Shown piece by piece: positions 7,657 to 17,796 of a DNA stretch of 64,000 bases (position 1 is its first letter; each line of letters begins with the position of its first letter). Position numbers and translations under genes: made by a program. Under the pieces are notes generated by a model. The model saw only the letters and a list, made by a program, of their open reading frames with translations, searched no databases and was not told the DNA's origin. The DNA is from Bacillota bacterium (GTDB lineage: Bacteria; Bacillota_A; Clostridia; Lachnospirales; Lachnospiraceae): assembly GCA_023407175.1 (NCBI GenBank), contig JAEYMU010000040.1, forward strand, positions 1 to 64,000, given 5' to 3'.

Positions 7657-9603
7657 TCTTTCCTTCTTTTCGAGCAACGCATATATTTTTAAGATTTCAC
7701 CGACACTCCAGGCCTGCGCAAAACAGCCGCAGGACTTTACCGGATTGTCCCCGTCGAAGACCTCGGCAAGCTGTCCGATACAGCCCTCCCTCATACAAGC
7801 CTCCATAACGGACAGCTCCTCTCTTACCTTGGTAACCGCCTCACTGCTATACTCGTTTACCTTAAGATAGGCCTGATAGTAGCCTCCCAGTGGAAATCCC
7901 CATACCGTTCCCTGATGATATGCCATATCCCTTTCATAAAGTGAGCCGGTGTAATTCGGATGAAAGGCCGGATCCTCCTTTTCCAGAGAACGTAGTCCGT
8001 AGGGGGTATATAGTTTTTCGTACACTTTATCCACGACCTTTTTCTCCTGCTCCTTTGTTAACAGGGCAAAGGGCAGTGACACAGCCCAAATCTGGTTGCA
8101 GCGCAGCTGTTCATCACAGGCCCCTCCTGATATGACATCTCTTAAGCAGCCCTTCGCTTCATTCCAAAACAGCCTGCGAAAGCTTTCCCTCGCTTTATCG
8201 GCCAACTGACCATACTGCGTTCCATCCGTTTTGAAAAGTTCGCAAAAATACTGCATGATTCTTAGCGAGTTATACCAATAGGCATTGATTTCTACCGGTT
8301 TCCCATGCCTTGGCGTGGGCAAAATATCTTCAAAACGGATATCCATCCAGGTAACCTGCTCCAGTGCTTCTCCCGCTGATATCAGCCCATCCCCCTCCAT
8401 CCGGATATGATAATCCGTCCCCTTTTGGTACCAGGAGATAATCTCCTGCATCGTAGGGTAAGCCTCCTGAACAAACTGCAAATCCTCGCTTTCCATATAA
8501 TACTCATAAACTGCCAGAATAAACAGCAGGGAGGCATCCACGGTGTTATAGAGGGGGTCTTTCCCGCCTTCGGGAAACATATTCGGCATCAGACCCTTTC
8601 TGCAATATTTGATGAAGGTACGCAGAATTTCCTTTGCTTCTTTGTATCTTTTTGTCGCAAAGCAGCAGCCGGACAGTGCTATCATCGTATCCCTGCCCCA
8701 ATCCCCGAAGAATGGATATCCAGCAATGATGGTCATCGTATCGGTCGATTCCCGTTTGGCCAGAAACTGGTCAGCACTGATCACAAGACGCCGGCCTATT
8801 TTGTCTGTAATTTCAGACTTTTGCAGAATATGCTTCAGTCTGCTTATCTCATTTTCAAGAATTTCCTCAAAGGTAACCTCCACCGGCTCTGTACCATAGA
8901 GCAGATAAAACTTCATTTTTCCATGCGCCTCCACCGTATAGCAAAGGCTATGATTACAGGCCGCCTGACCCACACAGTCCCGGCCATCCCTGGCATCATG
9001 GGCAAAGTATAAATCCTGTAGATATCGGGTTTCAAAGCAGCTTAAAACACCATTTGTTTTATAATACAGCTCCAGTCCATTGCTTATAATCTTTTCTTTT
9101 GTAACCTCAAAGGTCTGGCCTGCACTGATACGCTCTCCCTTTTCTACAAATTGCAGTAAAGGAGTAACCTCCAGACTGACCTGCTGATCCATGCAGTTGT
9201 CGATTTCATAGCAAATTCCCAGGAGATTACTGTCCTGCTGCAGTACAACCGTCTTTTTGATTTCAACGCCTTCCACCTGATAAACCCAGGTAGGAACGAC
9301 AGAAACGCGGAATTGGTTAAGTCTGTGGAAGCCCTTCTGGTTCTTCGTGTGATTTACATATTCCTGTGAGGACAGGGAAATTTGTTTCTTACCAAGCCAA
9401 ACCGTTTCCTCTGTTTCTGTAAGCATATGATAGCGGTGGTTTGGCGGATGCATACCTGCCATGAGCAGAGCGTGGTCGTTGCGTGTCACAGACCCCAGCA
9501 TCGTCATTGAGGAATATCCGCCCAGTCCATTCGTCAGCAGATAGCAGTTCTCCTGTCCCCTGCTTAAATCAGCCCAATCGTTTTTTCCGTATATAAATTC
9601 CAT
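7651..9603 (-). CDS. Glycogen debranching enzyme (amylo-alpha-1,6-glucosidase type)
   Basis: The 650-residue enzyme matches the bacterial/archaeal glycogen-debranching family (GDE N- and C-terminal domains, GH133). It should hydrolyse alpha-1,6 branch points of limit dextrins in the cytoplasm. The N-terminal beta domain opens with NCYLLTNGLGGYSS. The (alpha/alpha)6 catalytic half contains GYPFFGDWGRDTMIALSG (about 300) and MFPEGGKDPLYNTVDASL (about 350), the conserved stretches carrying the acidic residues. There is no signal peptide. I chose the ATG at 9603 because GGAGG lies 5 nt upstream; a longer in-frame start exists at 9621. It is the last gene of the large alpha-glucan operon, 43 bp after the amylase gene. 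Confidence 0.9.
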   Translation of the reverse strand: MEFIYGKNDWADLSRGQENCYLLTNGLGGYSSMTMLGSVTRNDHALLMAGMHPPNHRYHMLTETEETVWLGKKQISLSSQEYVNHTKNQKGFHRLNQFRVSVVPTWVYQVEGVEIKKTVVLQQDSNLLGICYEIDNCMDQQVSLEVTPLLQFVEKGERISAGQTFEVTKEKIISNGLELYYKTNGVLSCFETRYLQDLYFAHDARDGRDCVGQAACNHSLCYTVEAHGKMKFYLLYGTEPVEVTFEEILENEISRLKHILQKSEITDKIGRRLVISADQFLAKRESTDTMTIIAGYPFFGDWGRDTMIALSGCCFATKRYKEAKEILRTFIKYCRKGLMPNMFPEGGKDPLYNTVDASLLFILAVYEYYMESEDLQFVQEAYPTMQEIISWYQKGTDYHIRMEGDGLISAGEALEQVTWMDIRFEDILPTPRHGKPVEINAYWYNSLRIMQYFCELFKTDGTQYGQLADKARESFRRLFWNEAKGCLRDVISGGACDEQLRCNQIWAVSLPFALLTKEQEKKVVDKVYEKLYTPYGLRSLEKEDPAFHPNYTGSLYERDMAYHQGTVWGFPLGGYYQAYLKVNEYSSEAVTKVREELSVMEACMREGCIGQLAEVFDGDNPVKSCGCFAQAWSVGEILKIYALLEKKERK

Positions 9604-9646
9604 ATAACCTCCATCTGCCACTTTAGAAATACCGCCTTTTAATTAT

Positions 9647-11317
9647 TTATTTCAATATGACAATGGAATATAGGGGCATGTCAAGTACTCCGTCCTTAAG
9701 CTCTACGGCTCTTCCATCCACAGTCAGATAGCCTCTGATATTCAGTTGGCCATACCCTGCCGCATTTAAGTCTACCTGGGTATCTTCCTTATTAATATTG
9801 AATACAATTACCAGCTCACTGCCTTCATAATCCTTCTTAATGGCACAGATATTCTTATCAATCAGCTCATCCACCGTACTAAGCTCTCCTCTTGCAATCT
9901 CCGGATTCTCATTGCGGATTCGAAGGGCCCTTTTATAATAATTAGCAATGGAAAGAGGATCTTCAAGCTGGACATCCAGCGGAGCAAACTTCTGCTCCAC
10001 CTCATCGGCTCCGGTGGGTGCATTGGTCATTCCTGCCTTGTCGGTAGCCGACCACTGCATCGGCAGGCGCTTATTCTCATCCTTATCGCCCATGCTGTTC
10101 ATTCCGATTTCTTCCCCATAGTATACAAAGGGGCTGCCGTTCATCATCAGCAGGATACCAGCCGACATTTTCATCTGATCCTCATTATTGGCGCACTGAG
10201 CCGATACTCTGGTGGTGTCATGATTACTGAGGAAGGGTGCATCTATATAATCCGGATTACTCGCACTATAACCCTCATCAAGACTAAGAAGTGCATTTGC
10301 AAAGGATTTGGCAGAGGCCGTTCCCAGCTTCTTTACCGTCGCAGGAATTAATCCGTTATATTGTGCCAGGGGGAAATCAAAGAGACTTGTAATCCCGCTT
10401 TTATAATAGGCGGTAATTACAGACTGTGCATCAAAAACCTCACCCACCATATAGGCATCCTTGTTGACGCTCTTTACATAATCCGTAATCCACTGAAGCA
10501 CCTCTACATTCTTGGAGGTAGCGCCACTGAAATACTCCTTCGCAGCATCCAGCCGGAAACCGTCCACTCCTAAATCCAACCAGTATTTCGTAATTTTCTC
10601 AAACTCATTTCTTACCGCTTCATTTTCAAGCGCCATATCCGGCTGTGTGTAATAGAAGACACATTCATAATACCAATCCGAGTTTCCTGCCCGGTGGTAT
10701 CCATTACCTCCATTACTCTCCCTTGTAAAATGATAATATCCCACATATGGGCATTCTGTAAGATCTGGTTCCTCTCCTTCTCCCAGTCCCTCCAAATATT
10801 TAACTGCTTCTAAAAACCAGGGATGTTCATTGGAGCTATGATTGAATACATAATCAATAATCAGCTTGATTCCCCGTTTATGGCATTCTGCAATCAGATT
10901 TTTAAAATCCTCCATCGTTCCATATTCCGGATCCACATTATAATAATCCTCTGTATCGTATTTATGATAGGAGGGTGACGTCATGATCGGCATCAGCCAT
11001 ATGCCATTAAAGCCCATGTCGCTGATATAATCAAGCTTTGATATAATACCGTTAAAATCCCCCATTCCGTCTCCGTCACTGTCACAATAGGAGGCTACAA
11101 ATATCTCATAATAATTTCTGTAATTATCATCAATAATGTTTAAATCCTGCTCATAAGCATATTCCACAGTCTGTGCGGCGGCCGTCACGGCAGCTGTTGG
11201 CTGCGGTGTTGTGCTAACATCAGTATCATTTTCCGTATCCTCTTTCTTCTGTGAGCAGCCGCCCAAAAAAACTAAAAGCAGCAGGCCTATCAACAGCCAT
11301 AGATTTCTCTTTTTCAT
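9647..11317 (-). CDS. Lipoprotein alpha-amylase (GH13)
   Basis: The 556-residue product has a lipoprotein signal peptide with lipobox LGGC at about residues 18-21, so it is anchored outside the membrane. A Thr/Pro/Ala linker follows and then a GH13 barrel. The four GH13 regions are visible: DYVFNHSS (region I), GFRLDAAKEYF with the nucleophile Asp, YMVGEVFD with the acid/base Glu, and FLSNHDTTR with the stabilising Asp. It should cleave alpha-1,4 links in starch or glycogen and feed maltodextrins to the adjacent importer. The ATG at 11317 follows GGAGGAAAG; a longer in-frame start at 11350 is less likely. Within GH13 it could also be a cyclomaltodextrinase or neopullulanase-like enzyme. Confidence 0.9.
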   Translation of the reverse strand: MKKRNLWLLIGLLLLVFLGGCSQKKEDTENDTDVSTTPQPTAAVTAAAQTVEYAYEQDLNIIDDNYRNYYEIFVASYCDSDGDGMGDFNGIISKLDYISDMGFNGIWLMPIMTSPSYHKYDTEDYYNVDPEYGTMEDFKNLIAECHKRGIKLIIDYVFNHSSNEHPWFLEAVKYLEGLGEGEEPDLTECPYVGYYHFTRESNGGNGYHRAGNSDWYYECVFYYTQPDMALENEAVRNEFEKITKYWLDLGVDGFRLDAAKEYFSGATSKNVEVLQWITDYVKSVNKDAYMVGEVFDAQSVITAYYKSGITSLFDFPLAQYNGLIPATVKKLGTASAKSFANALLSLDEGYSASNPDYIDAPFLSNHDTTRVSAQCANNEDQMKMSAGILLMMNGSPFVYYGEEIGMNSMGDKDENKRLPMQWSATDKAGMTNAPTGADEVEQKFAPLDVQLEDPLSIANYYKRALRIRNENPEIARGELSTVDELIDKNICAIKKDYEGSELVIVFNINKEDTQVDLNAAGYGQLNIRGYLTVDGRAVELKDGVLDMPLYSIVILK

Positions 11318-11539
11318 CTTTCCTCCAATTCCTGCGCATCCCCAGCGCATCCTGCATTTTGTGCCATAAGCCGAACAGTACCATAATTTATCATAGTATG
11401 AAAATGGCCTCTGGTTTGCACATACTTTGCGGACTTCATATTATCATGATACTTGTGTATTATGATACAGCAAGAAGTACTGAAATTTGTCTCCCAGTAC
11501 CTCTTACCATCAATTTATATAATTTATACTCTCCCCAGA
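11318..11539 (-). other. Intergenic spacer between permease and amylase genes
   Basis: This 222-bp gap is longer than the other gaps in the operon. It contains an inverted repeat (ATCATGATAC near 11444-11453 against GTATTATGAT at 11458-11467) and a second weak one (AGTACT/AGTAC near 11475-11500). No convincing promoter is seen. The hairpins could lower transcription into the last two genes or protect the mRNA end of the permease genes. Confidence 0.35.
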
Positions 11540-12415
11540 TTAACCCTTTACGGCTCCTGCCATTCCCTCCACATAGAAGCGTTGTATTACAAGGAATAGG
11601 ATGGCAATCGGAATTGATATGATGACACAGCCTGCAAAGAAGGTGGTATAGTAATAAAGAAGAAATTCCTTCTGCAGCATGGTCCACAGACCGATTGCAA
11701 CCGTATAATAAGCTCTGTCCTGACCCAGAATAACCTTTGCAAAAATATAATCAACCCAAGGTCCCATGAAGGCCGTCATCAGCGTATACACAATCGCCGG
11801 CTTTGACAACGGAAGTGTTACTTTTCTGAAAACATCCCACTTTGTCGCCCCATCCAGATAGGCCGCTTCATCAATGGTCTTTGGTATGGTATCAAAAAAG
11901 CCCTTTGCAATATAGAAGCCCAGACAGGACCCCGCCGAATATACCAATACCAAGGCAAATAGTTTAAACGGTCCCTGTTCCAAAAGTCCGAAGCCTTTCA
12001 AAATGTAGTACACGGCGATCATGGACATAAAGCCAGGAAACATACCAAGGATCAAAGCAATATTCATTAGCTTCTTACGCATCTTAAAGCGAAGCCTCGA
12101 TAAAACATATGCAATACATAATACAAAAAATGCAGAAATAATGCAGCTTGCAAGTGCTACCACCAAAGTATTAATAAACCATTTTGTAAATACAAGACTT
12201 CCGTTTTGGGAAAACAAATTCGTATAATTATCCAGGGTAAAGCCCTTGGGAATAATATAACTGGTATAGGTCCCCTTTTCCTTTCGGAAGGAAATCAGTA
12301 CTACATATGCGATGGGGAGAACCCAGACGAAGCCAAGGACAGCAAGAAACATATGCACCAGCGTATTCTTAATGGTACTTTTTCGATGGTTCATTCGGCC
12401 ATTTATTTTACTCAT
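11540..12415 (-). CDS. Maltodextrin ABC transporter permease (MalG-like)
   Basis: This 291-residue membrane protein of the MalG family has about six hydrophobic spans. Its first span (HMFLAVLGFVWVLPIAYVVL) follows a basic N-terminus. The cytoplasmic EAA loop is visible as IDEAAYLDGATKWDVFRKVTLPL, with the EAA...G signature that contacts the ATPase. It pairs with the upstream MalF-like protein to form the pore. Its ATG overlaps the malF-like stop codon as TAATG, implying translational coupling. No ATPase gene is nearby. Confidence 0.9.
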   Translation of the reverse strand: MSKINGRMNHRKSTIKNTLVHMFLAVLGFVWVLPIAYVVLISFRKEKGTYTSYIIPKGFTLDNYTNLFSQNGSLVFTKWFINTLVVALASCIISAFFVLCIAYVLSRLRFKMRKKLMNIALILGMFPGFMSMIAVYYILKGFGLLEQGPFKLFALVLVYSAGSCLGFYIAKGFFDTIPKTIDEAAYLDGATKWDVFRKVTLPLSKPAIVYTLMTAFMGPWVDYIFAKVILGQDRAYYTVAIGLWTMLQKEFLLYYYTTFFAGCVIISIPIAILFLVIQRFYVEGMAGAVKG

Positions 12416-13791
12416 TATTGGAACGCCTCCTCATCTTTATAGGAACCTGTACGGCGATAGGTCAGTAAGGATGTTGTAGCCATGATGATAAAGACTATAA
12501 TACCGATTACCGCTCCCAGGCTGTATTCTTTGTTTGTAATTGTCAGTTTGTAAAGCCAGGTGATTAATAAGTCCGTTTTACCTGCATAATAATAATCCAG
12601 TGATTCCGGTCCTCCGCCTGTCAACAGGAAAATAACATTAAAGTTATTGATATTTCCTGCAAAGGCAGTAATTAAATTAGGTGTCATTACAAACAGCATA
12701 TAGGGTAGGGTTATCTTAAAGAAGGTAACTATTGCATTCGCCCCGTCCACCTTAGCTGATTCGTATAAGTCCCGCGGAATGTTCTGCAGGATACCCGTTG
12801 TGCTAAGCAGCGTATAGGGAACACCGATCCAGATATTAACCAAAATAATTGTGATTTTAGCCAGCAGCGGGTCAGTGAGGAATGGAATGGATTCCTGTAT
12901 TCCTATGATTCCAAAGGTACGAAGGAGGGAATTAACCGGACCGTTCGTATTGAAAATGGTACTCATAGCTAAGAGTGATACAAATTGCGGTACTGCGATG
13001 GAAAGAACAAATAAAAATCTCCAAAAGCCCTTGATCCGGGTGCCGTCTCTGTTGATGACAAGCGCCAGCAGCAGTCCGAGAACAAAGCAGATAAAGGTGG
13101 CAAAAACAGCCCAGATAACCGTCCAGGATAATACAGGCCAGAAGGTATGGGCCAGATTTCCTCCGAATTTAAACATTGCTACAAAGTTGTCCAGTCCGAC
13201 CCAGTCAAAGAGATTGCCGGGCGGCTGATGATTCATGTCATAGTTTGTGAAGGCAATCAATACCATAAAGAACAGCGGTACTATGGTAAAGCACAAAACA
13301 CCGGTAACAGGCAAAAACAGCATTGCCTTGTGCAGATTACCTTCCTTTAAGGAGTTCAGATCATCGATAAAACGGGGAATGGGTTTTCCCAGCTCTTTTC
13401 TTTTTTGTGCATCATAAGCACTTTTTACAGATGAAACCAATAACGCCAGGAAGACGATGGTCAGAACGATTGTTATGACACCATATAGCAGGCAGAGCAT
13501 TGAATTATCTCCCGTCACATATTCATAAATCTGCTTTTTTTCATTAAAAATCTCTTCCTGCACCTTGGTTCCAAGTGTAATAAATTTGCTGATTGCCTGA
13601 AACCCGTAGTTAATCATATAAATAACATAAGCAATCTCCAATAATAGCAGCATTGCTCCGCGAATTATCTGTCTGTAACATAAATTACCCAGACCGAAGA
13701 TAACAGCGGACAGCTTCGTGAGTATATTACCGGAAATAAATGCTGTGCCAAAACCAGCTTCTATGGATGTTTTACGCTTCCTGCCAGCCAT
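12415..13791 (-). CDS. Maltodextrin ABC transporter permease (MalF-like), extended N-terminus
   Basis: The start at 13791 (MAGRKRKT, 458 residues) is supported by GAGGAGGAACAAT just upstream; a longer in-frame start at 13875 lacks this. The N-terminal 180 residues add two extra hydrophobic segments (about 40-60 and 110-130) and a loop before the usual six-span permease core. The EAA loop is present as LYESAKVDGANAIVTFF. MalF proteins often carry extra N-terminal spans and a large periplasmic or external loop, so this size is normal for a maltodextrin permease. It lies between the binding-protein gene (214 bp upstream, with a hairpin in the gap) and the overlapping malG-like gene. Confidence 0.88.
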   Translation of the reverse strand: MAGRKRKTSIEAGFGTAFISGNILTKLSAVIFGLGNLCYRQIIRGAMLLLLEIAYVIYMINYGFQAISKFITLGTKVQEEIFNEKKQIYEYVTGDNSMLCLLYGVITIVLTIVFLALLVSSVKSAYDAQKRKELGKPIPRFIDDLNSLKEGNLHKAMLFLPVTGVLCFTIVPLFFMVLIAFTNYDMNHQPPGNLFDWVGLDNFVAMFKFGGNLAHTFWPVLSWTVIWAVFATFICFVLGLLLALVINRDGTRIKGFWRFLFVLSIAVPQFVSLLAMSTIFNTNGPVNSLLRTFGIIGIQESIPFLTDPLLAKITIILVNIWIGVPYTLLSTTGILQNIPRDLYESAKVDGANAIVTFFKITLPYMLFVMTPNLITAFAGNINNFNVIFLLTGGGPESLDYYYAGKTDLLITWLYKLTITNKEYSLGAVIGIIVFIIMATTSLLTYRRTGSYKDEEAFQ

Positions 13792-13882
13792 ATTGTTCCT
13801 CCTCTGATATACTGAGCGCTCCGAATAACTTAGCCCCTCCAGGGTGCTCTTACTATGAAACATCAATCGTTTCACAGGTATA

Positions 13883-13918
13883 GAAACGGAATGTCCTGTA
13901 TTTTGAACATTCCGTTTC
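13883..13918 (-). promoter_or_regulatory. Hairpin between binding-protein and permease genes
   Basis: A perfect 12-bp inverted repeat, GAAACGGAATGT at 13883-13894 and ACATTCCGTTTC at 13907-13918, has a 12-nt loop and no T-run. It sits after the solute-binding-protein gene and before the permease genes. By analogy with other binding-protein operons, such a stem can stabilise the upstream mRNA or partly terminate, giving more binding protein than permease. The second importer here has a similar stem in the same place. Confidence 0.6.
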
Positions 13919-14004
13919 CATGATCCATCCTGCCGGATAAGCCTGTGTTAAAGCTTAATAAGCAAGCTTAGCAAAGACTCTATCCCACAACAAAATATTC
14001 TTTC

Positions 14005-15300
14005 TTATTCAACCTTCAGAGTAGCTACAAAGGTATCCAGCTTCTCCTGAGCATTATTCTTGTTAAAGTCCCCGCTTCTGATTTCTGTTGCAAAAGCAGA
14101 AACATTTGCCCAGTATCTGGAGGTAAATTCTGATGTGCTGGGCTGCATAACGGATGCAATGTTAGCTTCCTCAACAAGAACGGCTGCAACTGCATCTGCC
14201 TGTACCTCAGCGGACTCGCCTACGGTAAGGTTGGTAGGAACCTGTGCTGTCTCTACAAAACGCTGTTTCTGCATTTCTTCTCCGCCTAAGTAAGCAGCAA
14301 AGGCTACAGCAACCTCAGGATATTTCGCCTGTGCGTTAACACCGATACACTTGGAACCATAGAAGCCCTTTAACTGATAATCGGTTCCATTTAAGTTAAA
14401 GGTAGGAATTACGGCAACTCCCAGGTCATCACCTAAGGCTTCCTTGTATGTTGTATAATCCCAGGAACCGGTAAACCATGCTCCGATTTTATGTGCTGCG
14501 GCCAGCTCTGTCAAAGATACGTCGTCTGCATATGCGCATTTCGGATTGTTGATTAAGTCGATTAAGTAGTTTGTTACTGCAAGACCGGTAGCATTGTTCC
14601 AGTCACAGCCAGCTGCATAATCGGTTGCACTTGCACCATAGATAGTATTGCCTGCTCCGTAATACCAAGCTGCCAGTTTCCAGCCGCCTGCGGAGTCAAA
14701 GCAGAAATTATATACGCCTTCTGCTGTCTCCTTTGCCATAATGGTATCAAGAGATTTGATATCATCTTCGGTCAAAAGAGTTTTGTCATAGTACATAAAG
14801 AAGGTATTATGTGTAAAGGGAATTGCATAAATGGAGCCATCTACTGTAGCGGTATCAACTACGGACTGCGCCATTGTAGTCTTTACCATCTCCTCTGTTG
14901 ATCCACCAAGCTTTGCAATTGCGCCTGCATTAACAAGCTCCTGTAATTGGTCACTTGCAAAGAAGAATACATCACCTGCTGCGGAAACATCCTTCAATAT
15001 CTCGTCCTTAGCGGTATCTTCCCCCTGAGTATTTACCGTGAACTTGATATTCCACTCCGGATGCAGTGCCTGGAAGGATTTACACATAGAATCGATTGTG
15101 CCGGGAGTTACCTGGTTCTCAGGTGCCCATACATTCAAGGTTACATCTTCAGGTGTAACTGCTTGTGTAGCTTCCGGAGCCTTTGTAGCGGCGTCATTGT
15201 CATCTGTGTCGGAACCCGACTTTTTCCCACATGCGGCAAAACTGCTGATTATCAGCGTGGTAACCATCAGAAGCGCCATTAACTTTGATAATTTTTTCAT
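14005..15300 (-). CDS. Maltodextrin-binding lipoprotein (MalE-like)
   Basis: The 431-residue extracellular solute-binding protein (family 1 type) has a lipobox SFAAC at about residues 19-23 followed by a Gly/Ser/Asp/Thr linker. It should capture maltodextrins outside the cell and deliver them to the two downstream permeases. Typical features are the N-terminal domain start VTLNVWAPE, the FFFASDQLQELVNAGAIAKL hinge region and the late EVAVAFAAYLGGEEMQKQRF stretch. I chose the ATG at 15300, after AGAGGTAG, since a 36-residue longer start would place charged residues before the signal peptide. It lies 118 bp downstream of glgP. Confidence 0.9.
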   Translation of the reverse strand: MKKLSKLMALLMVTTLIISSFAACGKKSGSDTDDNDAATKAPEATQAVTPEDVTLNVWAPENQVTPGTIDSMCKSFQALHPEWNIKFTVNTQGEDTAKDEILKDVSAAGDVFFFASDQLQELVNAGAIAKLGGSTEEMVKTTMAQSVVDTATVDGSIYAIPFTHNTFFMYYDKTLLTEDDIKSLDTIMAKETAEGVYNFCFDSAGGWKLAAWYYGAGNTIYGASATDYAAGCDWNNATGLAVTNYLIDLINNPKCAYADDVSLTELAAAHKIGAWFTGSWDYTTYKEALGDDLGVAVIPTFNLNGTDYQLKGFYGSKCIGVNAQAKYPEVAVAFAAYLGGEEMQKQRFVETAQVPTNLTVGESAEVQADAVAAVLVEEANIASVMQPSTSEFTSRYWANVSAFATEIRSGDFNKNNAQEKLDTFVATLKVE

Positions 15301-15335
15301 AGTTTTTCTACCTCTTTCTTTGTAATATATTTTGC

Positions 15336-15354
15336 AAGTTTCCTTACGAAACTT
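15336..15354 (-). promoter_or_regulatory. Inverted repeat upstream of malE-like gene
   Basis: A 7-bp perfect inverted repeat, AAGTTTC and GAAACTT separated by 5 nt, lies 36 bp upstream of the binding-protein start. It could be an operator for a LacI-type regulator, or a small stem stabilising the message for the abundant binding protein. The AGTTTCG part also occurs in the candidate operator near 19450. No clear promoter is visible next to it. Confidence 0.4.
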
Positions 15355-15417
15355 AACAACGATGTAATTTACCTCTACTGCCCTGCCTCCGCGTGAGCTT
15401 TTATTCACTCTGACAGA

Positions 15418-17757
15418 TTAGCATTTCCAGATTTCCTCCGCATATTCTCGGATCGCTCTGTCGCTTGAGAATTTTCCTGCGTTTGCCGTATTTATCAGGC
15501 ATTTCTTGCGGAACAAATTCATATCGGAGTAATCCCTATTGGCTGCAAGCCTTGCCTCGCAGTAAGGTATAAAATCCAGAAGCAGGTAATAATGATCCGC
15601 CATATGCCAGGTTGCTCCCTCAAGAATTGCCTCATAGAGTTCCTGGAACATTCCCGTACCTCCATCCGATACAGTGCCGTCCACCAGTGTGTCCAATACT
15701 CTCTTAATTCTGGCATCCTGCTCATAGATTGCTTTGGGATCATAGCTGTCACCAAGCCCGACAATGTCCTCTACCTTTGCTCCGAAGATATAATTGTTCT
15801 CCTCGCCTGCCTGCTCAACAATCTCAATATTGGCTCCATCATAGGTGCCAAGGGTTACTGCACCATTTAACATGAATTTCATATTTCCCGTACCTGAGGC
15901 TTCCGTTCCGGCAGTGGATATCTGCTCGGAGATATCTGCTGCAGGGGTGATTTTTTCTGCATAGGATACATTATAGTTCTGTACAAAAACCACCTTCATG
16001 AGGTCTTTCACAGCCTCATCTCTTTCAATCAGCGCAGCAACCTCATTGATGTATTTAATAATTGCCTTGGCTCTGAAATAACCCGGTGCCGATTTTGCTC
16101 CAAAGAGGAATAGGGTGGGATTAAACTCCTTTATTCTTCCATCCTTCAATCCGAAGTAAATATCCAGAATGGAGAATGCATTCAGTAATTGGCGTTTATA
16201 TTCATGAAGCCTCTTTACCTGGATATCGAAGATAAAATCGGGATTTACCCTGATATTCTCCTGCTTGTAGATATAATCTGCCAACTGGCTTTTTTTAATA
16301 CGCTTAATGTCATTAAACTGTTTAATTGCCGCCGGGTCCTCTGCGAATTTTTCAAGTTCCTTTAACCGGCTTAGGTCGGTGATCCAGGAGTTGCCGATCT
16401 TATCGGTGATAAAGCCTGCCAGCTCCATGTTGGCAAGGGCCAGCCACCTGCGCTGTGTAATACCGTTGGTCTTATTATTAAAGCGCTGGGGATATAGCTC
16501 ATACCATTCCCTTAACACAGCATTTTTCAGTATTTCCGTATGAATTCTTGCTACTCCGTTGGTGGAATGACTGGCATAAACCGCAAGTCTTGCCATATGG
16601 ATGGTGTCGCCGTCAATAATCAGATAGAGCTCCTGCGCCTCACTGTCCTTCTTTCCGGCTTCCTTTAATTCACGAAGCAGCGCCTTCTGCAGCAGGGTAA
16701 CATATTTGTATACCTTCGGGATAACTGCCTTAAACAGGCTGGTATTCCATTTCTCCAGCGCCTCGGACATTACCGTATGGTTCGTATAGGCGAAGGTTTC
16801 CTTTGCAATGCGGAAGGCCTTGGCAAAGGATATATCATAATCCTCCATCAAAATCCGTATTAACTCCGGAATTGCCACTACCGGATGGGTGTCATTTAAC
16901 TGAACTGCATATTCCTCGGAAAAACGTGAGAAATCATTCCCGAATTTTGCACTGTATCTTGTGGTGATATCCTTCAAGGTGGCTGCGGAAAAGAAGTATT
17001 CCTGCTTTAAGCGAAGCTTCTTTCCTTCATCCGTATTGTCATTGGGATACAAAAGACTTGAGATGGCCTCCGCCTCATTCTTGTTGCGGAAGGCTCTGTC
17101 GTATTTTTGCTGATTGAACAGCTCAAAATCAAAACTCTCGAGGGGCTCCGCCTGCCACAGACGCAGGGTATTAACCTTTTGTCCGCCATATCCCATAACA
17201 GGCATATCATAGGGAACCGCATAAACCGACTGCCCCTTAAAATCAATCCTTACTTTTTCTTCTTCCCTGCGTATGGACCAGGGATCACCAAAACGCTGCC
17301 AGTCGTCCGGACTCTCCTTCTGAAAGCCATCTTCAATTGTTTGTTTAAACAATCCATATTTGTAGCGGATACCATATCCGTTCAGGGTTATTCCGACATT
17401 TGCACCGGAATCCAGATAGCAGGCTGCCAGTCGTCCCAAGCCTCCGTTACCGAGGGCAGCATCCTCAATATCCTCCAGCACGCGGATATCAAGACTGTTC
17501 TCATGCATAAGCTCACTGAATTGGTTCAGCAGTCCCATATTATAGAGATTGCTGTATACCAGTCTTCCCACCAGAAATTCAGCCGACAGATAGCATACCT
17601 TTTTCTCTGTGCTGTTCAGTCCCCATTCCTTATCCAGGCTCTTGACTGCAGCTTTGGATACTGCCTGGTATAACTGAACGGTGTTTGCTTCCTTCACCGT
17701 GGTCTTATAGTCTAAATCCAACCATTTTATTACATCTGATTTAAAATTATTTTCCAT
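15418..17757 (-). CDS. glgP: Glycogen/maltodextrin phosphorylase (GT35), copy 1
   Basis: The 779-residue enzyme phosphorolyses alpha-1,4-glucan ends to glucose-1-phosphate. The PLP-lysine motif EASGTGNMKFMLNGA (about residue 640) is intact. GNGGLGRLAACYLDS, LNDTHPVVAIPEL, NHTVMSEALEKW and QVKRLHEYKRQ are also present. There is no N-terminal regulatory extension of the eukaryotic type; length is normal for compact bacterial forms. The start has GGAGG 5 nt upstream. It lies 39 bp downstream of malQ. A paralogue at 30329-32665 is about three quarters identical by eye and is also paired with a malQ, which points to duplication of a malQ-glgP unit. Confidence 0.95.
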   Translation of the reverse strand: MENNFKSDVIKWLDLDYKTTVKEANTVQLYQAVSKAAVKSLDKEWGLNSTEKKVCYLSAEFLVGRLVYSNLYNMGLLNQFSELMHENSLDIRVLEDIEDAALGNGGLGRLAACYLDSGANVGITLNGYGIRYKYGLFKQTIEDGFQKESPDDWQRFGDPWSIRREEEKVRIDFKGQSVYAVPYDMPVMGYGGQKVNTLRLWQAEPLESFDFELFNQQKYDRAFRNKNEAEAISSLLYPNDNTDEGKKLRLKQEYFFSAATLKDITTRYSAKFGNDFSRFSEEYAVQLNDTHPVVAIPELIRILMEDYDISFAKAFRIAKETFAYTNHTVMSEALEKWNTSLFKAVIPKVYKYVTLLQKALLRELKEAGKKDSEAQELYLIIDGDTIHMARLAVYASHSTNGVARIHTEILKNAVLREWYELYPQRFNNKTNGITQRRWLALANMELAGFITDKIGNSWITDLSRLKELEKFAEDPAAIKQFNDIKRIKKSQLADYIYKQENIRVNPDFIFDIQVKRLHEYKRQLLNAFSILDIYFGLKDGRIKEFNPTLFLFGAKSAPGYFRAKAIIKYINEVAALIERDEAVKDLMKVVFVQNYNVSYAEKITPAADISEQISTAGTEASGTGNMKFMLNGAVTLGTYDGANIEIVEQAGEENNYIFGAKVEDIVGLGDSYDPKAIYEQDARIKRVLDTLVDGTVSDGGTGMFQELYEAILEGATWHMADHYYLLLDFIPYCEARLAANRDYSDMNLFRKKCLINTANAGKFSSDRAIREYAEEIWKC

Positions 17758-17796
17758 AAAAATCCTCCACTCTCTGCCGTAAAATTGCGACGACTT

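Noticed and set aside
8407..9012. 201-codon plus-strand frame inside the debranching-enzyme gene
   Set aside because: It is a shadow of the opposite strand: composition is odd, no family features, and the minus-strand frame has conserved catalytic motifs.
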